A DNA stretch of 13,093 nucleotides, from NCBI GenBank assembly GCA_048498415.1, contig JBEHYA010000058.1:1-13093 (forward strand). The letters are read 5' to 3'. The notes under the pieces were generated by a model. That model ran no database searches and was not told where the DNA came from. It saw nothing but the letters and a program-made list of their open reading frames with translations. This document shows positions 6,797 to 12,292 of this stretch, piece by piece (within the stretch, counting starts at the first letter, position 1; the number at the start of each line of letters is the position of its first letter). The stretch comes from JBEHYA01 sp048498415 (lineage in GTDB: Bacteria > Pseudomonadota > Alphaproteobacteria > UBA9219 > RGZA01). Made by a program: the position numbers and the translations under genes.

Positions 6797-7732
6797 ATGC
6801 AAGGCACTATTTCAAAGAACCGTCTGGGCAAAGGCCTTTCAGCGATATTCGCGGATGAAGACCCGCACGCCCCCGATGCCTCGGGCGCGCCGCGTTTGCT
6901 TCCCGTGGCGCAGCTTTACCCCAACCCGCAGCAGCCGCGCCGGCATTTTGGCAAGGAACAGCTGGATGAGCTGGCGGAAAGCATCAAGGAAAAGGGCGTT
7001 TTACAGCCCCTTCTGGTGCGTCCGCATCCCAGCAAACCCAATGCGTATGAAATTGTTGCCGGCGAACGCCGCTGGCGCGCTTCGCAGCTAGCTAAAATTC
7101 ACGAAGTGCCCGTGGTGGTGCGCGAGATTAAAGACCGCGAAGCGCTGGAATTTGCGCTGATCGAAAACATGCAGCGCGCGGATTTGACGCCGATGGAAGA
7201 AGCCGAGACCTTCCAGCATCTGATCGACGAGTTCGACCATTCGCAGGAAGAGCTGGCGGAAGCTTTGAGCAAAAGCCGCACCTACATCACCAACATGCTG
7301 CGCTTGAATACGCTGCCCGCCGAAGTAAAGACGATGCTGCGCAGCGGCAACCTGACCGCCGGCCATGCTAAAGTGATTGCCAGCGCGAAAGACCCGCTGG
7401 CGCTGGCGAAGGAAATTGTGGAAGGCAACCTCACGGTGCGCCAGACGGAAACGCTGGTGAAGAAGAACGACATTGTGGCCCGCGAAGCCAAAGGCCATGT
7501 GACCATGCCCCGTGTGGCGCGCGGCAGCTTATCGGCCAAAAACGCCAAGCCGCATGCGGTGAAACCCGCCGACCAATTGCAGCTGGAGCGCGATATTTCA
7601 TCGCTTTTAGGCCTGCGTGTGAGTTTGAACCAGAAAGATAATGGCAGCGGTTCGCTGACCATTTCCTACCAGACGCTCGATCAGTTCGAAGATGTGCTCA
7701 AGCGCCTGACGGCTGCGCCAAGCGCCGATTAA
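6797..7732 (+). CDS. parB: chromosome-partitioning CTPase and parS-binding protein ParB
   Basis: ParB binds parS, hydrolyses CTP and slides as a clamp, and it stimulates ParA. The 311-residue product starts at an ATG preceded by AAGGA at six-base spacing. The N-terminal RLGKGLSAIF segment is typical of the ParA-contacting region. The ParB/Sulfiredoxin-like domain includes NPQQPRRHF (43-51), the nucleotide-binding GERRWR (89-94) and ENMQRADLTPMEEA (123-136). A helix-turn-helix follows (SQEELAEALSKSRTYITNML, 149-168), then LTAGHAKVI (186-194). The C-terminal dimerisation segment ends near LDQFEDVLKRL. Its target parS is present at 1971-1986. Translation ends four bases before repeat R2. Confidence 0.97.
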   Translation: MQGTISKNRLGKGLSAIFADEDPHAPDASGAPRLLPVAQLYPNPQQPRRHFGKEQLDELAESIKEKGVLQPLLVRPHPSKPNAYEIVAGERRWRASQLAKIHEVPVVVREIKDREALEFALIENMQRADLTPMEEAETFQHLIDEFDHSQEELAEALSKSRTYITNMLRLNTLPAEVKTMLRSGNLTAGHAKVIASAKDPLALAKEIVEGNLTVRQTETLVKKNDIVAREAKGHVTMPRVARGSLSAKNAKPHAVKPADQLQLERDISSLLGLRVSLNQKDNGSGSLTISYQTLDQFEDVLKRLTAAPSAD

Positions 7733-7735
7733 TTC

Positions 7736-7812
7736 GTATGCCCCGTTGAAAAACGGGGCCCATCCATCAGCAATCGTAATGCGGCACCATGGGTACCGGC
7801 TTTCGCCGGTAC
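7736..7812. repeat. double-hairpin palindromic repeat R2 (inverted relative to R1 and R4)
   Basis: It begins GTATGCCCCGTT-GAAA-AACGGGGC (hairpin b on the opposite strand), passes a spacer with CATCAGCAAT, and ends with GTACCGGC-TTTC-GCCGGTAC (7793-7812). It lies between the convergent parB and smr stop codons. No T run follows either hairpin on either strand, so simple terminator function is not supported, though a structured 3' end for both messages is possible. Confidence 0.85.
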
Positions 7813-7817
7813 GTACA

Positions 7818-8357
7818 TTACTTTTTCAACGTCACGTAAAACGCGCCGGTGCCGCCGTGGTTGGGGGCGGCGGGGGTGAGGGCGCGCACGATTTTGTTGA
7901 GGTCGGCGTCGTAGCTGATCCATTCCGGTAGCGCGGCGCGCAGCACGCCGGGTTCGGTCACGCGGCCTTTGCCGGTGATCACCAGTAAATTTTTGAGGCC
8001 GGCCGCATGGCAGCGCATCAGGAATTTTTTCACCGCAACCTGGGCCGGCGCCTGGCGCATGCCGTGCAGATCAAGGCGCGCATCGATGTCGTGGTGGCCG
8101 CGTGATAAGCGGCGCGTGTCTTTGCGATCCAGCGTGCCCAGTTCTTTTCCTTTGTCATCCCGGCGAAGGCCGGGATCCACGGCAGGCCCCACGACAAACG
8201 CTTTGTTTAAAGGCTTTTCGTGGATGCCGGCCTTCGCCGGCATGACGTTCATATGGCGCGGTTTTTTGGCGATCGGCGTGATGCCGGCGTGCCATGGACT
8301 GCCGTCTTCCAGAAATTTATCGATTAAAAGAGAAGGGGGCGGGGGATTTTTTTTCAT
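7818..8357 (-). CDS. Smr-domain protein carrying an in-frame palindromic repeat
   Basis: The C-terminal half is an Smr (MutS2-related) domain, a fold associated with nuclease or nucleic-acid binding: LDLHGM (95-100), LVITGKG (125-131), GVLRAALPEW (137-146) and the closing HGGTGAFYVTLKK (167-179). Alphaproteobacteria often encode such a protein near mltA and tim44. The cellular role is not firmly known. Residues 38-68 (VMPAKAGIH through VDPGLRRDD) are the translation of palindromic repeat R3. They separate a short Pro/Lys-rich N-terminus from the LDRKDTRRLSRG stretch that normally precedes the domain. The repeat is 93 bp, so the frame is preserved. The ATG at 8357 lies in the loop of a G+C-rich hairpin that also resembles the terminator of the upstream gene. 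The start is therefore uncertain, and Met36 or Met39 are alternatives. Confidence 0.85.
   Translation of the reverse strand: MKKNPPPPSLLIDKFLEDGSPWHAGITPIAKKPRHMNVMPAKAGIHEKPLNKAFVVGPAVDPGLRRDDKGKELGTLDRKDTRRLSRGHHDIDARLDLHGMRQAPAQVAVKKFLMRCHAAGLKNLLVITGKGRVTEPGVLRAALPEWISYDADLNKIVRALTPAAPNHGGTGAFYVTLKK
8154..8246. repeat. double-hairpin palindromic repeat R3, inside smr
   Basis: Hairpin a is TCCCGGC-GAAG-GCCGGGA (8158-8175). Hairpin b is ATGCCGGC-CTTC-GCCGGCAT (8224-8243). The ends are GTCAT and ATGAC, with inner GATCCAC/GTGGAT matches, so the whole element is one large imperfect palindrome. It is exactly 93 bp (31 codons) and lies in frame within the Smr-domain gene. It belongs to the same GTCAT...ATGAC subfamily as R6. 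Confidence 0.88.
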
Positions 8358-8372
8358 GATCCCGCCGCCCCC
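8325..8372 (-). terminator. G+C-rich hairpin with U-rich tail after the outer-membrane protein gene
   Basis: On the minus strand, GGGGGCGGCGGGAT (8372-8359) pairs with ATCCCCCGCCCCC (8347-8335) with one bulge, and TTCTCTTTT follows. This has the form of a Rho-independent terminator for the outer-membrane protein gene that ends at 8401. Its loop contains the ATG annotated as the smr start, so it may instead, or also, limit translation of smr. Confidence 0.6.
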
Positions 8373-8400
8373 TTTATGTGATCACGCTGCGATGCGTGGA

Positions 8401-9558
8401 TTAGAAATCCTGGCGGAAACCGAGGAGCAGCGCGTGGCTGTCCACATCCGTCTTCGACTTGGTGCCGTCGATGGCGGTCAGTTCCACATCGGGCACCTGC
8501 GTGAAGCGGTAGCCGACATCGATCACGCTGCCGGGGCCCACGTTGAAGGCCACGCCCGCATCGGCATGCCAGGCGAATTCAATGTCGCTGTCGCTCATGA
8601 CAACGCCGAGCACGCCGTGACGGTCGAAATCGGCAATGCCGATGCCGGCGCCGCCGCCCACATAGGGGGTGAGGCTGCGCATCAGGTTGGCGAGATCAAG
8701 ATAGCCGCTGACAAACACATAGGTGGTATCCAGCTGGCCGAACGCATTGGGGTCTTTGAACGAGGTGATACCAATCGTTTGCTGATCGACGCTGGAATGG
8801 AAGGTGCCGGATTCAATTTCCGCGCGCGGCGCCAGGTAGCGCGTGAGCGGCTTGAAGCTGTAGCCCGCTAAACCGCCGAGCAACCAGCCGGTCTTGTAAT
8901 CCTGCGTATAGGTGCCAGCAACAGTGCCAAAGCTGGTATCGTCGTTGAAGGTCATGCCCGAGCGGATGCCCATGTAAAAGCCGGTGCGGCGCCAGTTGTT
9001 ATCGAAGGCGTAGCTGGGTTCGGCGCGCGAAGGCTGCGGCGCATCGATGGTCTGGTAGGCGGGGGAAGCCTGCGCTGTCTGCTGCTGGTAGGTGGGGTAA
9101 ACGGGCTGCGGGGCCGGCTGCTGCATGACCTGCTGCTGCGGCGAAGCGTAGCTGCTGGAAGCCGACGCGCTGTTGTAGTTGGGCTCGGCATAATAGCTGC
9201 TGGCGGGCTGCGGCGGCGCGTAGTTGGGTTCGGCGGCCATCAGCACGGGCTGGGCCGGCGGGTTCTGCACATAGGCGACCTGCTGCACGCCGCCATACAT
9301 GCCGGGCGTGTATTGCGCGGCGGCTTTAGTCACGGGCAAATAATCAGGCACCGCCGGCACCTGATAGTTGTTGGCGTATTGCTGCTGGCCCATGCCGGCG
9401 GCGACATACGTAGAGCCGGCTGGCTGCGCCTGCACAACCTGCGCCTGGAAGGCGGGCATCTGTTGGGCTTGATAGCCGTAAGCGGCAAAAGCGGGCGAGC
9501 TGAAAGCGATGAGCGAAACGGTTGCAGCAAGAGCAAAACGAGTGGATGCGAAACGCAT
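8401..9558 (-). CDS. outer-membrane beta-barrel protein with Gln/Pro/Tyr-rich N-terminal linker
   Basis: The start at 9558 is chosen because it gives a clean signal peptide (MRFASTRFALAATVSLIAFS, then SPAFA, predicted cleavage after residue 25) and AGGGA precedes it at suitable spacing. The longer reading from 9717 translates repeat DNA. The 385-residue precursor has a low-complexity segment from about 26 to 185, rich in Gln, Pro, Ala, Tyr and Ser, with two AEPNY motifs. A C-terminal domain from about 190 (TGFYMGIRSG) to the terminal Phe alternates beta strands (LLGGLAGYSF, TPYVGGGAGIGIADF, DVGYRFTQV, HALLLGFRQDF). This resembles small opacity-type/OmpA-like eight-stranded barrels, and a terminal Phe is usual for barrel assembly. 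Ligand and function are unknown. It is a single gene flanked by R4 upstream and a strong hairpin downstream. Confidence 0.85.
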   Translation of the reverse strand: MRFASTRFALAATVSLIAFSSPAFAAYGYQAQQMPAFQAQVVQAQPAGSTYVAAGMGQQQYANNYQVPAVPDYLPVTKAAAQYTPGMYGGVQQVAYVQNPPAQPVLMAAEPNYAPPQPASSYYAEPNYNSASASSSYASPQQQVMQQPAPQPVYPTYQQQTAQASPAYQTIDAPQPSRAEPSYAFDNNWRRTGFYMGIRSGMTFNDDTSFGTVAGTYTQDYKTGWLLGGLAGYSFKPLTRYLAPRAEIESGTFHSSVDQQTIGITSFKDPNAFGQLDTTYVFVSGYLDLANLMRSLTPYVGGGAGIGIADFDRHGVLGVVMSDSDIEFAWHADAGVAFNVGPGSVIDVGYRFTQVPDVELTAIDGTKSKTDVDSHALLLGFRQDF

Positions 9559-9689
9559 GGAAAAAATCCCTGATGAAAAATGTTCCGGCGGGAATGACGC
9601 GCCGTGTTGGCAATAAATTTGAAACCCCCGCCCGCAAGGGTCAAGCGAAAAGGGTATAAGCGACGCATCAAAAATGTGGATCGGGAACC
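9559..9689. other. upstream region of the outer-membrane protein gene
   Basis: Read on the minus strand, this 131-bp stretch holds TTGACC, a G/C-rich run and then A+T-rich sequence before the ribosome-binding site AGGGA. A promoter is expected here, but I cannot find a -10 element at good spacing. No other gene is visible. Confidence 0.25.
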
Positions 9690-9770
9690 GTATGCCCCGG
9701 CGAAGGCCGGGGCCCATGGCCCCCCATTTTGATTGCTGATGGATGGGCCCCGTTTTTCAACGGGGCATAC
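9690..9770. repeat. double-hairpin palindromic repeat R4
   Basis: The termini GTATGCCCCG and CGGGGCATAC are perfect 10-bp inverted repeats. Hairpin a is CCCCGGC-GAAG-GCCGGGG, and hairpin b is GCCCCGTT-TTTC-AACGGGGC. The spacer shares ATTGCTGATGGATGGG with the reverse complement of R2. It lies between the mltA stop codon and the upstream region of the outer-membrane protein gene. Translating it on the minus strand creates the misleading MGPGLRRG N-terminus of the overlong reading. Confidence 0.88.
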
Positions 9771-9781
9771 GCGTTAATTTT

Positions 9782-10603
9782 TTAATCTTTCAACAAAACC
9801 CAGAGTTTACCTTTAGCCTGCATGGCGCCTGCCAGCTGCGCAGCATTTTCACTGGCGCCGAAGAAAATATCGCCGCGCAGCGGGCCTTTGATGGCGCTGC
9901 CTTTATCGGCGGAGGTCACGAGGCGCTGGAAGGGCTGGCCCGTGACGGGGTGCGGGCAATCCACAATGAAATGCAGGCCATAGGGCCAGATGGCGTCATC
10001 AATGGCAAGGCTGGCTTCGGGTTGCAGCACGGCGCCGCTGGCGCCCACGGGGCCGGCTTCCGGGTTGGGGGCAAAGAAAATATAGGATTCATTTCTGGCT
10101 AAAATTTCCGCGATGCGTTCGGGATGCGCGGCGAGATAATCACGGATGGACTGCATGGTGATGGGCGAAGCGAGTGATCCTTCGTCTTTCAGCACGCGAC
10201 CAATCGCTGTGTAAGCGCGTTCGTTCTTGGCGGCGAATTTCACCCGGGCGAATGCGCCATCCGGCAATTGCAACCGGCCGGAGCCCTGAATGTGCATGAA
10301 AAATAAATCGACCGGGTCATCGGTATAAAACAGTTCAAGCTTCTGGTTTTCCAGCGCGCCAGCCATGATTTCTTTTCTGGAAAACTGCGTTGGGTTCGCT
10401 GGCGTTTTATAAATGGGATAGCGATAAACCCCCGTTTTTATTGGGCTGGCACGCAGCGTGGGTTCGTAATAGCCGGTGAAGAAGGCGTCTGTGTTATCGC
10501 CATCGACCACGCGGAAAAGTTTGTGGCCCGCGCGGATTTCAGCCGGGACTTCCAGCGGCGCGTCGGGCCAGTTGGCGGGTTGAAGGTAGCGGGAATAGTT
10601 CAT
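9782..10603 (-). CDS. mltA: membrane-bound lytic murein transglycosylase A (MltA) family, N-terminally short
   Basis: MltA cleaves peptidoglycan glycan strands, leaving 1,6-anhydromuramic acid ends, and normally acts as an exported lipoprotein in the periplasm. The catalytic part is well preserved: FTGYYEP (42-48), DLFFMHIQGSGRL (99-111), APNPEAGPVGASG (178-190), and the 3D-type double-psi-barrel motif ADKGSAIKG-RGD (232-245) with its conserved aspartates, ending in KLWVLLKD. At 273 residues it is roughly 80-100 shorter than usual. It has no signal peptide or lipobox, and the region before FTGYYEP is almost absent. An in-frame TAA (10613-10615) prevents extension, and repeat R5 fills the upstream gap. 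A modest AAGG precedes the ATG. It is either a truncated, possibly non-exported enzyme or a decaying gene. Confidence 0.85.
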   Translation of the reverse strand: MNYSRYLQPANWPDAPLEVPAEIRAGHKLFRVVDGDNTDAFFTGYYEPTLRASPIKTGVYRYPIYKTPANPTQFSRKEIMAGALENQKLELFYTDDPVDLFFMHIQGSGRLQLPDGAFARVKFAAKNERAYTAIGRVLKDEGSLASPITMQSIRDYLAAHPERIAEILARNESYIFFAPNPEAGPVGASGAVLQPEASLAIDDAIWPYGLHFIVDCPHPVTGQPFQRLVTSADKGSAIKGPLRGDIFFGASENAAQLAGAMQAKGKLWVLLKD

Positions 10604-10621
10604 CGAACAACCTTATCCGAA

Positions 10622-10693
10622 CATACCAGCGAAAGCTGGTATCCCGTTTTCGTGGGGCCAGCAAAACTGGGTACCGGCTTTCGCCGGTACATG
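10622..10693. repeat. double-hairpin palindromic repeat R5
   Basis: Hairpin a is ATACCAGC-GAAA-GCTGGTAT (10623-10642). Hairpin b is GTACCGGC-TTTC-GCCGGTAC (10671-10690), identical in sequence to the hairpin at 7793-7812 of R2. It occupies most of the 101-bp gap between the tim44-like gene and mltA, at the point where the usual 5' end of mltA is missing. Confidence 0.85.
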
Positions 10694-10704
10694 CGTGGAG
10701 AAAA

Positions 10705-11430
10705 TTACGCCGAGCGCGTTTCCACCAGCAGCCAGTTGGGGTCGGTGCTTTGGATGTTGCGGCGGAAGGTCCAGATGTCGGTGATTTTTTCCAGGCCCGT
10801 ATCGCGGGTGGTGGTGGCATCGCGGGTGGTGATTTTGCGCTGTTCGCTGATGAACTGCACGGTGACATAGGCATCATCGCCCGTCACGCGCGCGGCGATA
10901 ATATCGGCTTCGCGTAAGCTTAACGTGCGCACTTCGAGGCGTTCACCCGCCTGTTCGCGCGCGGTGATCGCGGCATCAAAGGCTTCATAGATGCGGCCCG
11001 ACATCAGGTTTTTGAGGGCGCCGCGCTCGCCCTCGGCAAAGGCGTGCACGATCATCTCGAACGCCACGCGGCTGCCGCGGGTGAACTGTTTTTCATCAAA
11101 CGCAGGGTCGGCCTGATGAATGGCATGCAGGCTGCCGGCAAGGGACGCCGGCGCGGGTTCCGCCTGAAACAGGTTTTGCGCCGCTGCGTGGCGGGGCGGC
11201 GTGAGCGGGAAAGCCAGCACGTCTGCGTTATTGGGCGCGGCGTTTTTGCCATCATCCTTTTTATCATCCGGCTTTTTATCGGCGCGCGCGCCGAACAGCG
11301 GCGCGTTGTTTTCGGGCGGGCGGGCCAGCGGATTGGGGCGCTGCGGCTCATCGTCGCGCTTCTCGCCAAAGACGGTATAAAGCCGGTAAATCAGCACGGC
11401 CGCGATGATGGCGTAGATGAAGATATCCAT
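10705..11430 (-). CDS. Tim44-like domain protein with N-terminal membrane anchor
   Basis: This 241-residue protein has one N-terminal membrane segment (residues 2-21, MDIFIYAIIAAVLIYRLYTV), then a polar Pro/Lys/Asp-rich linker to about residue 110, and a C-terminal Tim44-like domain (about 113-241). Typical blocks are GSRVAFEMIVHAFAEGERGALKNLMS, split here at 119-144, then VTVQFISEQ (189-197) and ITDIWTFRRNIQSTDPNWLL (216-235). In mitochondria the related domain anchors the import motor. In alphaproteobacteria the membrane-bound relative has been described as a scaffold for envelope proteins, and its exact role here is inferred. It is a frequent neighbour of mltA and smr in this class, and this minus-strand order agrees. 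It is divergent from hemJ. Confidence 0.9.
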   Translation of the reverse strand: MDIFIYAIIAAVLIYRLYTVFGEKRDDEPQRPNPLARPPENNAPLFGARADKKPDDKKDDGKNAAPNNADVLAFPLTPPRHAAAQNLFQAEPAPASLAGSLHAIHQADPAFDEKQFTRGSRVAFEMIVHAFAEGERGALKNLMSGRIYEAFDAAITAREQAGERLEVRTLSLREADIIAARVTGDDAYVTVQFISEQRKITTRDATTTRDTGLEKITDIWTFRRNIQSTDPNWLLVETRSA

Positions 11431-11495
11431 GGGCTAAAAGAATAGGCGCTGCATTGTGGCGAGGCAAGGGCGATAGCGCTTATCGGCGCGTCATT

Positions 11496-11575
11496 GTCAT
11501 CCCGCGCTTGACGCGGGATCCCATTTGGTTGTGTGGTGAAGGTTACCATGGGATCCCCGCTTTCGCGGGGATGAC
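11496..11575. repeat. double-hairpin palindromic repeat R6
   Basis: Hairpin a is TCCCGCG-CTTGA-CGCGGGA (11500-11518). Hairpin b is TCCCCGC-TTTC-GCGGGGA (11554-11571). Inner arms GGGATCCCAT (11515-11524) and ATGGGATCCC (11548-11557) also pair, and the ends are GTCAT/ATGAC. It lies between the divergent tim44-like and hemJ genes and ends 17 bp before the hemJ start codon. Confidence 0.88.
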
Positions 11576-11592
11576 AGATCAGGGGTTAAAGC

Positions 11593-12021
11593 ATGCTCGC
11601 CTACGTAATCGCCTTTCATATCATCGCCATGGTCGCGTGGATGGCGGGGATGCTGTATCTGCCGCGTTTGTTTGTGTATCACAGCGATGCGCCCAAGGGC
11701 GGCGAGCTGGACGTGACATTCTCGAAAATGGAAAAGCGGCTGCTCGGCTACATCATGACGCCGGCGATGGCGGCCACCTGGGCGTTTGGTTTGCTGCTGC
11801 TCTACATGCAGGATTTCGAGCCGCTGCATCACGGCTATATGCACGTGAAAATTTTATGCGTGCTGCTGATGAGCGGGCTCCACGGTTTTTTTAGCGCAAG
11901 TGCGCGTAAGTTCGCCAACGGCCAGAACACGCGTAGCGCCAAATTCTGGCGCGTGATCAACGAAGCGCCGACGCTCCTCATGATCGTGATCGTCATCATG
12001 ATCGTGGCCAAGCCGTTCTAA
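11593..12021 (+). CDS. hemJ: protoporphyrinogen IX oxidase HemJ
   Basis: HemJ is the integral-membrane oxidase that converts protoporphyrinogen IX to protoporphyrin IX in bacteria lacking HemG or HemY. The 142-residue length matches the family. About four hydrophobic segments are visible (4-27, 50-71, 82-100, 125-140). The conserved His9 in the first helix (AYVIAFHIIAMVAWMAG) and Lys86 in HVKI correspond to the essential heme-associated residues. Further family features are LPRLFVYH (23-30) and FWRVINEAPTLLMI (118-131). AGGGG lies seven bases before the ATG. In alphaproteobacteria hemJ often lies near rho and hemE, and rho follows here. Repeat R6 is in its upstream region. Confidence 0.95.
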   Translation: MLAYVIAFHIIAMVAWMAGMLYLPRLFVYHSDAPKGGELDVTFSKMEKRLLGYIMTPAMAATWAFGLLLLYMQDFEPLHHGYMHVKILCVLLMSGLHGFFSASARKFANGQNTRSAKFWRVINEAPTLLMIVIVIMIVAKPF

Positions 12022-12292
12022 GGGGTTATAAGGGGCGAATTGCCTGTAAATTATGGTTAAAGCCAAATTCAGGCTTGACTTTGGCACCCGAAAAACCCTA
12101 AAAACGGTGCATAACGTTCCCCGCGTTAAGGGTTTCTGCACCACAGATGCCCTATAGTTCCGAACCGAAAACGCCAATCTGATTTTAAAAACGGCGCTTC
12201 GATTTCGGAAAAATCCCCCTCTTACAATTCATGAATATCAGGCCCACCGCGCCGGATTTCGAATAAAACATATACGATCAGGACTATTCTCG
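12022..12292 (+). promoter_or_regulatory. structured leader region upstream of rho
   Basis: These 271 bp hold a chain of overlapping complementary segments. AAGCC/GGCTT (12060-12064, 12072-12076) competes with GCCAAA/TTTGGC (12062-12067, 12080-12085). GCACC (12084-12088) and TGCACC (12137-12142) compete for GGTGC (12106-12110). AAACCCT (12093-12099) can pair with AGGGTTT (12129-12135), enclosing TAACG/CGTTA (12112-12116, 12124-12128). CCGAAA-CGCC (12165-12175) pairs with GGCG-TTTCGG (12193-12208). TTGACT (12075-12080) could be a -35 element, but the -10 is weak. AGGA (12280-12283) is the ribosome-binding site of rho. rho is autoregulated by leader attenuation in E. coli; a similar mechanism here is inference. 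Confidence 0.5.

Noticed and set aside
7969..8871. Plus-strand 300-codon ORF opposite smr and the outer-membrane protein gene
   Set aside because: It runs antisense to two genes with recognisable domains, and includes the translated repeat (SWMPAFAGMT). No family motif or ribosome-binding site supports it.
9559..9717. Extended N-terminus of the outer-membrane protein (53 extra residues)
   Set aside because: The extension begins with translated repeat R4 (MGPGLRRG), and it would bury the signal peptide. The start at 9558 has AGGGA and an ideal signal sequence.
5251..11575. CRISPR array or tandem repeat
   Set aside because: The repeats are kilobases apart, palindromic, in both orientations and without regular spacers, so they are dispersed elements.
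11843..11858. CACGTG in hemJ as a parS site
   Set aside because: Only the core and part of the right arm match; the left arm does not fit the consensus.
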